This document shows, piece after piece, positions 11,470-22,992 of a stretch of DNA of 64,000 nucleotides. Position 1 is the stretch's first letter. Each line of letters begins with the position of its first letter. This DNA comes from Epiperipatus broadwayi. Lineage: Eukaryota > Onychophora > Udeonychophora > Euonychophora > Peripatidae. Location: positions 3,133,711 to 3,197,710 of the forward strand of contig JAQFVV010012495.1 of assembly GCA_028023455.1 (NCBI GenBank). Direction: 5' to 3'. Both the position numbers and the translations under genes were made by a program. Below the pieces are notes generated by a model, which made no database searches, had not been told where the DNA came from, and saw only the letters and a program-made list of their open reading frames with translations.

Positions 11470-11538
11470 GTGTCAAAGCATCGGTAAGGAAGTGAACCCG
11501 CAAACCCGGGACAACTGCTTGTAAGGCGGCTGTGCTGA
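11470..11538. mobile_element. 69-bp tRNA-like insertion with target-site duplication
   Basis: Flanked by direct repeats CATC-T(6-7)-AAT at 11456-11469 and 11539-11551, so it is a discrete insertion into LINE copy A. On the minus strand it reads CCGCCTTACAAGC (a tRNA-Val(UAC)-like anticodon arm) and GGGTTCACTTCC (B-box-like). The ends GTGTCA and TGACA can pair, and the GC content is far above the surroundings. It could be a processed tRNA fragment or a very short SINE. Confidence 0.55.
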
Positions 11539-12071
11539 CATCTTTTTTAATATTAATATTGTAGGATCGCCATGTAATATAATCACTGCGGTTGCATTCT
11601 AATAAATCTTCAGAGAATAACAATATCTTGGGTTTCTATCTTGATGATTCAAAGCTTTAATCTTCATCAAAGTGCATGCCTTCCATAATTTACTAACTCA
11701 AAATCCCTATGGCAACTGTATTCTTGCTCCTATCTATAACTTCTTTCAATACATGGATATGGTCCAGAGTGTGAAAACCATTTTAAAACTCAGGTTTTGG
11801 TTATAATCTGGAGAAATCTGTAGACAAGTTATAAATATCTTGATAAAGATTTTGTATAAAACTGATACTACGTTGATGTTTTCAATATATTCTTTATCAC
11901 CTTTCATAAATATTAATATTACTACTGCATTTTTCAATCACCTGGATCCTCTTTATCATTTAGACATTGAAAACTTTCTAACATTTTTTATTTATTTTCC
12001 TTTCTTTAATTATAATTTCAACATTTTCTGAATTTTTTTGTCAGTGATTTAATTGCATGGCTCACTTCTTC

Positions 12072-12230
12072 ATTGAAATTTCTGCCCTGTTCAGTTTGGT
12101 GGTTTGACACAGTTGGTAGAGTGGGATCAGGAGTTTCCATGATCGATTCTGGACCCGACTTCTGGCCCTAGAACGTCTTATGAGTTCCCGAGCAATAAAA
12201 CCATGAGTCTCTTTTTCTATTGAAATTTCT
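12072..12230 (+). mobile_element. Short tRNA-derived SINE with 12-bp target-site duplication
   Basis: Direct repeats ATTGAAATTTCT at 12072-12083 and 12219-12230 bracket 135 bases. The 5' half is tRNA-like: A-box-like CAGTTGGTAGAGTGGG and B-box-like TGATCGATTCTGG. The tail TATGAGTTCCCGAGCAATAAA is shared with 17057-17090, so this is a dispersed family. It inserted into LINE copy A and is therefore younger than it. Confidence 0.75.
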
Positions 12231-14119
12231 AAACTATTGAGATATAATAACAGTAAAGTATATTTTGTCTTCTTGGTTTTATTACTATAGAATTCTTTGA
12301 AAAACTCTTCCCTATAATTTACATATCAACTCTCTTTTTAAGAAATTTCCATCTTCCTATTGTAAAAATAACTTCTTTCCTAGTATCAAGATATTTTATA
12401 TTTTAGAGACTTCTATTTTTTCTATAGTTTTTCTTAGCAATTCACAATTATACTTTTTTAAATCATATTTCAATTATTTTTAGAACATTTAATAAAACTT
12501 TACATTTTATGAAGTTCTTCTTAATGGGTCATTTAAAAAAAATTATATTCTTTCTTTTCTTCGTATCTTATCTCAACAAAAATATTTATTAGTAAATTAT
12601 GGGTTTTTGTACTAGCTATCTTCCTTGCAGTTCTTAATAGTATATCAGTTATCTTTTTAGTGATTTCGTTAAATTCTGAACTGTTTTAAAAAAAAACCTA
12701 TTGTTTTAAAACGAATTGCAAGTTTTAGTTGAAATTGATTTTAGGAATTCTAAAGATTAGGAATATCAACTGTTATCTGTTTTCTTAGGATTTGTCTTCT
12801 CTTAAATTTTATGTTAACATGTAAAACACATATTTTACTAAGATAAACTAATAATAATATTACAGTAATGAAATATATATTATCCTTAATAAAAATATAA
12901 CTCAGTTTTTCTGTATCTTCATTAAAATTCTTCCATATTCATTTCTGTTTAGCGTTTTTTTTTTTAATTATTAATATATGCTCCCCCCCCCCTCAATTCC
13001 ACAAATCTACGTTCTCTCTCATTTCTCCCACTTCAATCATTTACTAATTCTGCTAATAAAGTCTCCTGCAACAATTTTTAAAATTTTTGGTCTGATTAAA
13101 AGCATTTTGTACATCCATATAAAAATCTTTTTCAACACAAGCAGAACTTCTAGAGGTATAAACCTGAATTATTTGTATTTGGTATCTTCTTATTAATATG
13201 AATAACTAATTCCTTAATATGTCAAGATTACCGATCTCCACAATGTTGTCTTCACTTTTTATTTATAATGAATCCAATTCCCCTTGGGCTTCCAATATTT
13301 ATTCCTTTACAGCAAAGTACATATCTACTTTTTAAATCAGTTGTCACTTTATATTTTCTTTCTACTTCACAAAGTCCAACAATATCCCATTTAATATTAA
13401 AGAGTTTTTCTTTCAATTCCTGCGATCTTTCTTCATTTTAAGGCCATCTGCATTTGTAAGTAGCTAAATAAAGATTTATTTAATGGCAACCTATATCTAC
13501 ATTCGTGGTATTCTTTGCTAATTTGCCTTCAATCACCAAATAGCATAATGGTTGGCAACTTTACGGATTCCTATCTAGTTTCATAATTGAGTTTTGTCTG
13601 TCATGGTTATAGATATATATATAAAAGCAGTTCATTCACCTCCACATTCATTCAGTTTTTAGGAATTATCATCAGATATTTCAGTCAAGAATTATCAGAT
13701 AACCTAGAAAAAAGATCTTGATGTTTCTCAGTTTTAAACTCAAACATAAAATGTCAGTAAACTCCTCATACCGGCCGATGCGAATTGATACGCAGCCATA
13801 CTATGTTCGTTTACTATATAAATAATCATGTATTAGTAACAACTGCAAAAACAAGAACGATGAAATGAACATTAGAAATTTGTCTAATATATATAAACGG
13901 ATATAATATAAAATAAATAATAATTATATCTTGGTTAGACAAAAGGACTTTTTCTTGGTCTGCTAATAAAGTGCCCTAGCCAAATTAATTATACTTTAAC
14001 CGAAAAGTAGAAAAGAATTCACCTATGGTTAGATAAATTTATTGCTGTACAACGTGTTTCTTGATAAAGATGAAAATTTCCTGAATTTGATATATATAGA
14101 GGCAATAAATGTAATCATT

Positions 14120-14455
14120 TTAAAATATATTAAGGAAAGTGCTGTCACAGTCGGCTGAGATATGCTGAGAAACTTTATCACTTCTCAAAAGCACTCTCTG
14201 CTTAAAATTATTATAAATGACGCCCTCGTAAATGGATATGTGAACCTTTATTGGTTTACAAAATGTCAAATAATTTGCTGTTGCATTTTTATAAATATTC
14301 TTCAGAATATAACAATATCCTGCATCTATACCTTGATGATCCAATGCTTTAATCACTGAAGATATCCTTATAAAATCAAATACCTTTTCATAATCTATAA
14401 ATTCAAAACATAATTGCAATTTATATTTATTAGTTTTTTGTATAACTTCTCTCAA
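14120..14455 (-). pseudogene. RTE-like reverse transcriptase fragment
   Basis: The 111-codon frame has FEFIDYEKVFDFI, matching reverse transcriptase motif A (F-x-D-Y-x-K-A-F-D-S) with the catalytic Asp kept and Ala/Ser changed. Then follow SSVIKALDHQGIDAGYCYIL and NIYKNATANYL, which are typical of the RTE-type 'endonuclease-reverse transcriptase' family. The expected next block (G-V-R-Q-G-D) has decayed to GVIYNNFKQRVLL, and motif C (Y-x-D-D) is absent. Confidence 0.8.
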
Positions 14456-15429
14456 TACTGATTAATCTATAACTTCTCTCAATACTTGAATATGAGATCT
14501 ACTGTATTAAAACCACCTTTAAATCTAGCTTGTTTTTTGGTTTGTTGAAATCCAAAGTTCTCTATAGATAAATTGTAATTTATCTTGCTAAATATTTTGT
14601 ATAGAACTGATAAAAGACTGATAGACCTGTAATTTATAATACCATCTTTATCATCTTTTTTAAATATTAATATTAATATGGCATTCTTCCAATCATGTTG
14701 TACATCTTTATCATTTACATATTTGGTATATAACTTTGCTAAAAATGTTCTATTTCTTCACTTGTTTCTTTTGATATATCAATTATAATTCCATCATTGC
14801 CTAGAGCTTTTCTTTTCTTCAAAACTTTAATTATATGCTTATTATTCTGGGCAATTCAGAAGATATAGTAGTTGTGTTTTTGTTTTTTATTACTATATAA
14901 TTCTTGATAGAACTCTTCTATCTATTTCATGATGTCATCTCTTTAGTAATAATTCCATCTTTTTTTTCTTATTGCAAATATAAAATTTTTTTCAATACCA
15001 AAATGTTATTTTACACTCTTGAAACTTTTATTCTCTTCTATAGCTTTTCTTGCTAGTTCACAATTATATTTCCTTATATTATTGCCAATGCTTTTCTCAT
15101 CATTTTACAAATTTCGACCTATTCAATTCTTCATAATGCATTATTTTCATATATCTTCATATTCCTTCTTTTCTTTATAAATTTTATAGTCTCAGTAAAA
15201 AATTATTAGTCAATTACTGCTTTTTTTATCAGTTATCTTTGTTGCAGTTTTCAAAATGCATCAGTTATTTTCCTATTAATTTCATTCAAATCAGAATCAT
15301 TTTCAAAATCTGCTAATATTTGAAAACGATTTGCAAGTTCTAATTTAAATTTATTAGAATTTTTCTGAAGATTAGGAATTTCAACTGTAAATATTGATTT
15401 TTTTAAATAATTTTTGTCTCTTTAGTTTT

Positions 15430-16035
15430 GTATCTTACATCGAGCTAATCGATGATCACTTCCTGTGTTGAATTTATTGACAACAATACAATCTTGAAAT
15501 ATGTTTTTTCTGTTAATAAAAATATAATCCAATTCTGCTGTACCTTCATTTGAATGCTTCCATGTCCATTTCCTTTTAACATTTTTCTCCAAAAAAGAAC
15601 TTATAATATATAAAGTTTTTTTTCTTTTTCTACAAATTCTAGAAGTCTATGTGTTCTCCCATTTCTATTATCATAACCAAACGTATCTGCAACAATTTCA
15701 TCTTTCATTTATTTACCAATTCTAGCATTAAATTATATTACATCTTACTAATCGATGATCACTTCCTGGATTGAATTTATTAAAGATATTGCAATCTTGA
15801 AATAGTTATTTCCTGCTAGTCAATATACAATCCAATTCTGCTGTATCTTCATTTGGATGCTTCCATTTCCACTTTCTTTTAACAATTTTCTCAAAAAAAA
15901 AAATTCATAATATATTTTTTTTTTGTTTCTGCAAACTTCATAAATCTATGTTCTCTCTCATTTCTATTACCATAATCAAATTTATCTACAGCATTTTCAT
16001 CTTTCATTTGTTTACCATTTCTAATATTATATTCT
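15430..16035 (-). repeat. Tandem duplication within LINE copy B, 303-bp period
   Basis: The phrase aatcgatgatcacttcctg occurs at 15447 and 15750, and the downstream sequence (caatcttgaaata, aatccaattctgctgta, cttcatttg(a/g)atgctt, tctatgt(g)ttctc) repeats in the same order. Both units encode the endonuclease end. Copy A shows only one unit at the equivalent place. Confidence 0.8.
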
Positions 16036-16924
16036 TACATAACAATTTTCAAATGATGTTTGGTCTGATCAAAAGCCTTTTATACATTCATATAAAAATC
16101 TACTACTTCATCACTATGAGAATTTGTTGGGGCATAAACCTAAATTATCTGCATTTGGTATCTGCTATTAAGCTGAATAATTAGTCTTGCCACTCTGTCT
16201 GATACACCATCAATCTTCACAATGTTGTTTTTTCACTTTTTATTTATAATGAATCCTACTCCACTTGCACTTTCCATATTTGAGCCTTTGTAGTAAAGTA
16301 CATGTCCACATTCTAAATAAATTGTTGGTTCACCTTTTCTTCTAATTTCACAAAGTTAAATAATGTCCCATTTAATATGAGATAGTTCTTCATCTCATTA
16401 TTGCAATATCCCTTCACTTGAAAGTGATCTGAAGTTGTAAGTACCTAGATAATAAATCATCATTAAATGGTAGCCATGGTCTCCAATCAGGAAATTTTTA
16501 GCACCCTCCACTTTCAGCCACCAACTTCTGTTTTGGATGGTGACTTTACATACTCTTGGGAATAAGAGCCATGATTTATTTTCATCTTTTATGATTGTAA
16601 ACATCTATTAGTAAAAAAATTTCATACCCACCGACATTCTTTCTGCTTTATCAGGCAACTGGGAAGAAAGACCATGATATTTATTGATCTTACACTCAGA
16701 AGCATAAAGTCAATAAACTCACTATACTGGATAATGCATAATGGTAATCAGCCTATCTATGTTTTATATCATATAAATATTGACATAGTAATAACAGTTG
16801 AAACGACAAAAACATATGGGATCGACATTAGAAATTCGCCCTGCTCAATTCTTGAGGTTTCCAAAAGGAATCAAAGAGTCTTCTTTCAGTTAACCCAAAA
16901 ATCATTTTCTGCATATATGTGATA

Positions 16925-17100
16925 AGTTTGCATTGTAATCTATGGACTTTAAATTCTCGAGACTTTCCCTTTACCACTGCTTCAACCCATGTGGTAATCG
17001 ATTCAATGACTCTATAACATAAGATTAGGGTTACAACCCAAATTGTTACTTCCTATGCCAAACTTTTTATGAATTCTCAAGCAATAAACCACTTATATAT
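16925..17100 (+). repeat. SINE-like fragment
   Basis: The tail ttatgaattctcaagcaataaa (17068-17089) matches the tail of the SINE at 12084-12218, and a B-box-like GGGTTACAACCC lies at 17029-17040. The preceding part (16937-16980) resembles 7137-7181. The head is not well preserved. Confidence 0.45.
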
Positions 17101-17689
17101 ATATATATATTCTTACGAGGAGGGGGGTATACATCAATAAAAATAGAAAAAGAATTGTTTTTTCCAACAGTTCTGCCCCAATAAAGCATTATCTGTAAAT
17201 TAAATTATAATTACAACCCTATGACATTTTCACAAGTAAGTTAGGGATAATTCTTTCACATCTTTTCAAAACAATTCCTAAACTGACTAATTGATTTCAC
17301 AGAAAAATAAAAAGCAATAATATAAAAATTAACTATAACAATAAAAAAAAAATATATCAAGCAATTCATAATCTTTCGAAATCCTAAGGTTTATTTGAAA
17401 CAGCAAAAAGTATTTAGTAATTCTAGAAAATCTGATTTTACGATTTAAAACTTGTAACGCTATTTTTGCAGAATATTAAATCTTTTTTACTTGTTTTTTC
17501 CTTTGTAAAATTAGTTACTTCTTAATTTGAATCATATCTTATGAATAAAAGTAATCGGCTGGAGCACATATGACGTCAAGTCACGCACATTCATTCTAAA
17601 TCTCCAACTGCCATTCAAACTAATCTATCCATTAAACATTATATATAAAATATTATTTTTTATTTTATATATGTATTTAGTAATTCATT

Positions 17690-17870
17690 TTATTTCTTTA
17701 ATTGTCTACATATTAATCGATTTATCTGTCTGCCTACCTACCTATCTAGCTATCTATTATTTTTTTACTTACCCTTATACCTATAAGTTTATCTATCTTT
17801 CTACTTATCTATCTGTCTGCTTGCCCACATCTTTGTGTATTTATCTATTTATTTATCAATATATCTATAG
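17690..17870 (+). repeat. Degenerate (TATC)n tract forming the exon c acceptor
   Basis: Interrupted TATC/TACC/TGCC tetranucleotide repeats run up to the 3' splice site tctatag. They supply the pyrimidine-rich tract for exon c. Confidence 0.8.
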
Positions 17871-17942
17871 ATTGCTTCTGCTGGATCAATTGTGGCATCT
17901 GCATTTTGGGGTGTATTAGGTGATAAACTAGGAAGATGGCCT
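17871..17942 (+). CDS. SV2/SVOP-like MFS transporter, exon c (TM2 and MFS motif A)
   Basis: The 72-base exon has 24 codons in phase 0 at both ends, acceptor atatctatag and donor gtgagt. It encodes IASAGSIVASAFWGVLGDKL then GRWP. GVLGDKLGR fits the major facilitator motif A in the TM2-TM3 loop (G-x-L-x-D-x-x-G-R): Gly, Asp, Gly and Arg are all kept. In SVOP relatives the same place reads WG-x-x-(S/A)-D-x-x-G-R, so the tryptophan before the glycine also agrees. A 24-codon exon would be missed by length-based gene finding; it is supported by phase agreement with exons b and d and by the motif. Confidence 0.88.
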
Positions 17943-19077
17943 GTGAGTTATACATATGCATATTTACATTTGTGTGTGTGCGTATACATGTAATTGCTAG
18001 TAGATAGAGTATATTATTTTTAAACATGCTTGAAAAGATATTTTATATATTGTACGTTTTCTAAACATTGTGTTTCTGAATATATTTTAAAATGTTTGCG
18101 AAAATATTTATATGTTTAATGACAGCAAACTGACATTTTTTATGTAAACGCATCTAACCTTTACATTATGTTAAGTCTACTTTTAGTGTTTCATTAGATG
18201 AATTCAATAATTTATTATTTTTTAAATAATAATTAAGAAGTGTAATTTCTTGTTAGCTATCTCTTGTTAGCTACCTTTTATTTATCTTTATTATTATTAT
18301 TATATAAAATACATTTAATTATTTATTGGAATATTTACAACTAAGTTACTGGTATTTGCAGATAGCTGAGTGCGACTAAATACGTTGACTTTACTCTTAC
18401 CTATCAAAAAAGAATTATGTGTAAGTTATTATAACATTTTTAATGTTGTAATTTGCTCAATTAAGTATAGTTTTCAATTAGAATTTAAATGCTTGAAATG
18501 TGTATATTGCATAATTTATAATTGTACATAAGGCAGATTGCATATATTCTATATACTGTAATTGGAAATAATTACATTTTAAATATTGATTTCCTGGATT
18601 CGATATTTATTCGGAGAAAAAAAAAACAGAGTTCATATTTTGATTGGATTTTCTGATACAAATAGAATTTAATATTGGACATTAAGTTATTTAATGGTTT
18701 ATAAATGTATTGCCAAATTTAATGTTATTTTATAATTTTTTCTTTTATTGTAAACATAGTTGAATAAACCTGTTTTTGATAAACAAATAGAATTTATAAA
18801 TGTTGAAGATAATAATGCTAAAGTGAAAATGTATTCTCTAATTTGATTTTAAAATTTCCAAAATTTCAATCAGCCTTTTGACCCCATTAGCTTCTGAAAA
18901 ATATATCTAGATTATGGGTAGAAATTTTTGATTGATAGATATGTTTGAGTAGGAAATACAAATAATAATAATAATAAATCACCGGGACAAAATTGTAAAA
19001 AAATCGAAAAAAAATGGAATGTGTGCGTATATGTTTATAGAATATATAGAGAGAAAAGATGGATTTAATTATAAAAT

Positions 19078-19110
19078 AGCATGGTATGCTTTCGACTTAG
19101 TTGTAGTCAT
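19078..19110 (-). ncRNA. Hammerhead-like 3' half in PLE-D end
   Basis: On the minus strand: GACT-acaacta-AGTC (stem II), GAAA, then a closed stem III AGCAT-acc-ATGCT followed by A at the cleavage position. The plus arm at 20790-20828 has GATT-accagtt-AATC in place of stem II, a C-G to T-A change that keeps pairing, then TAAA instead of GAAA. The CTGANGA box upstream is not intact in either arm. Confidence 0.45.
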
Positions 19111-19651
19111 ATTCGAAGAAATAGTTGTCCAAGAAGCTTGTGACATTTATCAAAGAATAAACAAGATAGAGGATTTGCTTAAAGTTTGATTATAGAATGT
19201 AAAAAAGTTTATTTAAATTAGCCACTTATTGATAGGGGATGCAGGATTCTTTTTTGTTTATTGTGTGTATGTTGTTGGCAATATTCCATATCCTCTTAAC
19301 TTTACATTATGCATCATTTCTTTCAGAACAGATGATGCTGGAAGATGTAGGTTCAAAGCTGTGGCCACGCTTAGACTCATGTTCAAAGAAAATAGAGTTA
19401 ACCTTTGTATTCGTCTTAGCTGGATTTTATTGTTTTCTGTGCTGCGTGATTCTTATAGATAAATTGACAGATAATTCTCCTTAATAAACTGTATGCCAGT
19501 TTATATTATTTCATACAATTTTTGTACACAACTTGGGACTTCTGCTTAGGGGCAGCTTGTCTTTAGTATTATTAATTAGGCACAGGAAGGAGGAATGCGA
19601 AGACCAACTTGGTATGTTTCAGTGCAGATTTTGTTTATCCAATGCATAGCC

Positions 19652-19936
19652 TCAGGTATATACATAAGTGATATTCAGAGTTTTTTCATTAGCTTTAATA
19701 GATCTGTTTCTAATTTTAGTATAAAACCTTTTGACAATTTGAATGAGAGATGAATCTTTGATCCATGTTATGTAAATCCCTGATATATGTTCCAATGTTA
19801 GTCTTCTAGAGGATTCAAATTTATAAAGATTGTGGTTTCTGTATGAAAATGCTTTCAGGCTAGGTAATTTATCAGCTTTAGTTGTTAATGATTCAGGGCA
19901 TATAATCCCTTGCACATGGATGGGTTTGACTAGCAT
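19652..19936 (-). pseudogene. PLE-D linker between reverse transcriptase and GIY-YIG
   Basis: The 94-codon frame includes LPSLKAFSYRNHNLYKFESS, RRLTLEHISG and IVKRFYTKIRNRS. By position (upstream of the GIY-YIG arm, same strand) and by its basic, helical character it corresponds to the region after the RT palm of PLEs. It has no catalytic motif, so assignment rests on context. No ATG-led complete protein. Confidence 0.45.
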
Positions 19937-19993
19937 TTTATAGTTTAACTGGGTACTTTTGCGCTGTATTTTCTATCCATTTTTACTGAAAAT

Positions 19994-20318
19994 TTATAAT
20001 ACATTAAAGATCAGCCTTTCAAGCTATTGTGCATGCTACGAGTGTTAATAATAAATGAATACTGTCATTCCCAACACAAGATATAGTATTTATGAAAGAA
20101 TAAAATAAATCCACTTATTCTTTCCAACCCAAATGCTTATGTATGGGCAAATCTTAAGTACTGGAAATTAAAGCGTGAGGATAGACCACTCACTTTAAAT
20201 TCATAAATACTATATCTTGTGTTGGGAATGAAAGTATTCATTTATTATTAACACTTGTAAGAAAGCGCATGCACAATAGCTTGAAAGGCTGATCTTTAAT
20301 GTATTACAATTTATAAAC
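19994..20318. repeat. Nested hairpin inside PLE-D
   Basis: Left arm 19994-20091 (tcagcctttcaagctattg...atagtatttat) and right arm 20202-20318 (ataaatactat...caatagcttgaaaggctga) are nearly perfect reverse complements around a 110-base loop. It lies between the 5' end of the minus-strand PLE-D copy and the plus-strand arm. Confidence 0.85.
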
Positions 20319-22053
20319 ATAGCGCTATATAAAAATAAATGCTTATTTACATATGAAAATTTATGTGTAAGATCTTGTAGTATTTTTTTAATTTGTGCCT
20401 TTGGGGCACAAACAATGACATCATTAATGCATCACATGTATAACAGAGATAGTATACCACAGCACAAATACCAATATAATAGAACTAAGGTGAATACGGA
20501 GGTTAATTCCATTTTCTTTGAACATGAGTTTTAGCACAGCCACAGCTTTGAACCTACACCCTGCCAGCATTATTTTCTCTTAAAGAAATGAAACGTAAAG
20601 TTAAGGAGGCGTGGCATATTGCCAACAACATATACATAATAAAAAAAGAAATATGTATTTCCCTATCAAAAAGTGGCTTATTTAAATGAACTTATTTGCA
20701 TTCTATATTCAAATATTATGCAAATCCCCTATCTTGTTTATTCTTTGATAAATGTCACAAGCTCCTCACACAACTATTGCTATAAGTATGATTACCAGTT
20801 AATCTAAAACATGCTAAGATACCATGCTGTCGTAGGATTAAATCAAGCTTTGCTCTATATACTATTTGTATGTATTTATTTTGAATTACATTGTGCAGAG
20901 AAAAGTTTTTAAAATTTTAGAAGATATATGCTTATAGTAAATCCTTTTATGGGTATGTAATATTCAACATCATGCATTGACGTTTATACGTATGCTGAAT
21001 AAACAAATGACATGATTTTTCATAATAGCCAAAATGCATTTTCAACTCGGAGAAATTTTAATTATGACAAAGCTAATTTTTTATTCATTATTAAAATAAA
21101 AATATTGTAAATACAGATAAGTTTTTTTCTCCATATGTTCCAATGTGTGTTTAATTACAAGTAAATCACAGCTTAGATGGTAATATGAATAGTTTAGCAA
21201 ACATTGAAGCAAGTAGGGAAACACACAATTGTATATGATTACAGTAGGTTCTCTAATAAAAGATTAGCTTTGCCTTGATTAAACAGTCAGATTGGAAATG
21301 CATTTGAGTAGTTACTAAAAATGCATTTAGCATTAAATTCATAAACATTGACGATTCTCGAAGACGTTGAACATATACAATGAGTGCTAAACTCAGGTTG
21401 TTGAACATATATATTTATTGAGTGCTAAACTCAGATTGGCAGATAATGAATAATAAATAAGCAGTGTCTGATTAATAGTATCTTATACAATTTTAAACAG
21501 ACCTCTAAAATTTTTAAGCATGGGTGCTTTATTATAGTATCCTGCACCAATAACTAAGTAAAGAAAACAAAGTCGAATAATTCTAATTTTGAAACTATGC
21601 GTTCATTTTATTTTTCCATTCATTGTTGAAAGATTCCATGTATTTTTTTTATTTTTACTAAATGCTGTTTGACGAATAATAATATCTACAGTAGATTGAT
21701 CTTTACTTTTTATTTCAATTTTTTCATGTAATGACAATTGGGAAAATATATTTTTTTTTTTTTACATGTTCAACACTAACACCTATCGTGATAATTATTA
21801 AAAGTGATATTTATTTTATTCTTTTGTTATATTTTTATGTATTAAATATTTATATGTTAATTTATAAATGTTAATTACAAGCAAAAATGCAGAATATTTT
21901 ATTCATCTTTCTTCATAAAACAATAAAAATATATTCGCTCTGAAGAGAAACTCCAGAATGGATAAACATATCACTTTTGAATAACTGCTAACTGTTGCAG
22001 CAATAAGCTGCAATGGCGCTAGTTTCGCATGTTGATAAAAGTAAAGAAAGGGA

Positions 22054-22992
22054 TTGATAAAGAAATTAACAGTGTTTTCATATAATAAATATGATGTAGC
22101 TAGAATTATATGGAAAGGAGTTGCAGTAGCAGGGTTAACATATGGTAATGATGCATTATATGTTAGTAAAAAGATATTAGATTATTTAGAAAAAGCTCAA
22201 AGGGAAGTAGGAAGGCATGCATTGGATGCAGAAGTATGGACAGCAAAGGAGGCATTTCAAGGAAAAAAGGGATGGTCAAGTTTTCATATGAGAGATGCAA
22301 AAAGTAAAATGAAAATATTTGGTAGATTGCAGTTTATGGATAATAAAAGAATAGCTAAAATAGTATTTAATTGGGTTATGAGTAAAGGGCAGGTAACAAG
22401 ATGGGTGAGAAAGGTAATGCGGTATGCAAAAGAGTTGGATAAAGAATTTATATCAGTATATTTGTACAAAAGATGGGATGATTGTGTTAAGAGGATTATT
22501 GAGTGTTATAGTAGTAAGGAATGGGATAAAAAAATAAATTTATTAATAAAGATTAGGGAGTTAGAGAGATGGAGAACTAGTATGGATAGTAAAAAGAGTT
22601 TAAATATATATAGAAATAAACAGAATATTAGGTGTGAGTTAATATATGATAATAGTAAGGAAAGTAGTTTATTGTTTAAGGCTCGAACGGGATCTTTAGC
22701 TACAAAAGAATATACATGTAAATGGAAAAATATGGGTGATTTATTTTGTAAATTATGTAAGGAAGGAATTGAAAATATTGGGCATTTGTTAATTGAATGT
22801 AAATGTTTGAAAACAGAAAGGGTACATATAATGAAGTTGTGGAAAAATAAATATGAAAAGAGTGATTATACAGAAAGTGAATTATTGGTTTTTATGCTGG
22901 GTTTGGGAAAAGATAAGGGGGATTTAGATATAAAGGTTATAGAGTTGACAAAGATTATGTTGTGGAAATGGTGTAGAGCAGATTATGGGTAA
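22054..22992 (+). CDS. LINE polyprotein C-terminal region with zinc knuckle (5'-truncated, open)
   Basis: One uninterrupted 312-codon frame starting without an ATG (first codon TTG), so it is the end of a longer protein. Residues 15-60 (RIIWKGVAVAGLTYGNDAL, then LDYLEKAQREVGRHAL) match the region directly after the RT palm of many LINEs (a 'xLxYG.E' block and 'Le.xQ..R..L'). Near residue 230, FCKLCKEGIENIGHLLIEC is the C-x2-C-x8-H-x4-C zinc knuckle found at the end of I/Jockey/R1-related ORF2 proteins. The rest is basic and tryptophan-rich. Nothing upstream of 22042 is in frame, so the insertion was truncated on its 5' side. The absence of stops over 312 codons indicates recent arrival or, less likely, use by the host. 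Confidence 0.75.
   Translation: MIKKLTVFSYNKYDVARIIWKGVAVAGLTYGNDALYVSKKILDYLEKAQREVGRHALDAEVWTAKEAFQGKKGWSSFHMRDAKSKMKIFGRLQFMDNKRIAKIVFNWVMSKGQVTRWVRKVMRYAKELDKEFISVYLYKRWDDCVKRIIECYSSKEWDKKINLLIKIRELERWRTSMDSKKSLNIYRNKQNIRCELIYDNSKESSLLFKARTGSLATKEYTCKWKNMGDLFCKLCKEGIENIGHLLIECKCLKTERVHIMKLWKNKYEKSDYTESELLVFMLGLGKDKGDLDIKVIELTKIMLWKWCRADYG

Larger units (their letters stand above)
10655..13500 (-). mobile_element. RTE-like LINE, copy A (degenerate)
   Basis: Read on the minus strand, the 5' part near 13450 matches the start of the endonuclease region of copy B (shared phrase tttggtctgattaaaagc at 13089 and 16060). The middle near 11560-11650 corresponds to the reverse transcriptase block of copy B (shared cttgatgat(t/c)caa). 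The 3' part near 10700-11000 reads in fragments like the C-terminal region of the 'endonuclease-reverse transcriptase' RTE-type family (IQRDVIRMTTADQKEIHME, then KKLKKLNWAGH). No long open frame remains. It is interrupted by two small insertions with target-site duplications (11470-11538 and 12084-12218). Confidence 0.7.
14108..16620 (-). mobile_element. RTE-like LINE, copy B (degenerate, 3'-truncated)
   Basis: Same orientation and family as copy A. On the minus strand the N-end near 16440 reads GTYNFRSLSSEG, the start of an apurinic-type endonuclease. Near 15430-15600 it reads WTWKHSNEGTAELDYIF and then GSDHRLARCK, the C-terminal SDH signature of that domain. At 14120-14455 it reads into the reverse transcriptase. 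It stops near 14108, so the rest of the polymerase and the 3' end are missing. A 303-base tandem duplication (15430-16035) repeats the end of the endonuclease. Many stops and indels; dead. Confidence 0.8.
8700..17870 (+). other. Intron between exons b and c, 9.2 kb
   Basis: Donor gtaata, acceptor tctatag. Content: a PLE-C foldback (9365-9840), a degenerate hammerhead repeat (about 10000-10260), RTE-like LINE copies A and B, two small tRNA-like insertions and a SINE tail near 17060-17095. At 8700-9360, 13510-14100 and 17100-17670 nothing is recognised apart from short TA runs and a GC-richer phrase at 17562-17640. The intron ends in degenerate TATC/TACC tetranucleotide repeats. Confidence 0.75.
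19070..20840. mobile_element. Penelope-like element PLE-D foldback
   Basis: Outer arms are inverted: 19070-19460 (minus) matches 20440-20840 (plus). For example 'cttgtgacatttatcaaagaataaacaaga' at the left is mirrored near 20735-20765. The plus arm reads in fragments IFFEHEF, HSFEP and KEMKRKVKEAWHIANNI, the GIY-YIG C-terminus. The minus strand continues from the left arm into a 94-codon frame (19652-19936), so the element is a minus-strand copy truncated at its 5' side, with a second 3' end attached in opposite orientation. Between them is a further hairpin (19994-20091 with 20202-20318). Same architecture as PLE-A and PLE-C. Confidence 0.8.

Noticed and set aside
19229-19484. Two overlapping plus-strand frames of 77 and 81 codons
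   Set aside because: They are shadows on the complementary strand of the PLE-D endonuclease arm.
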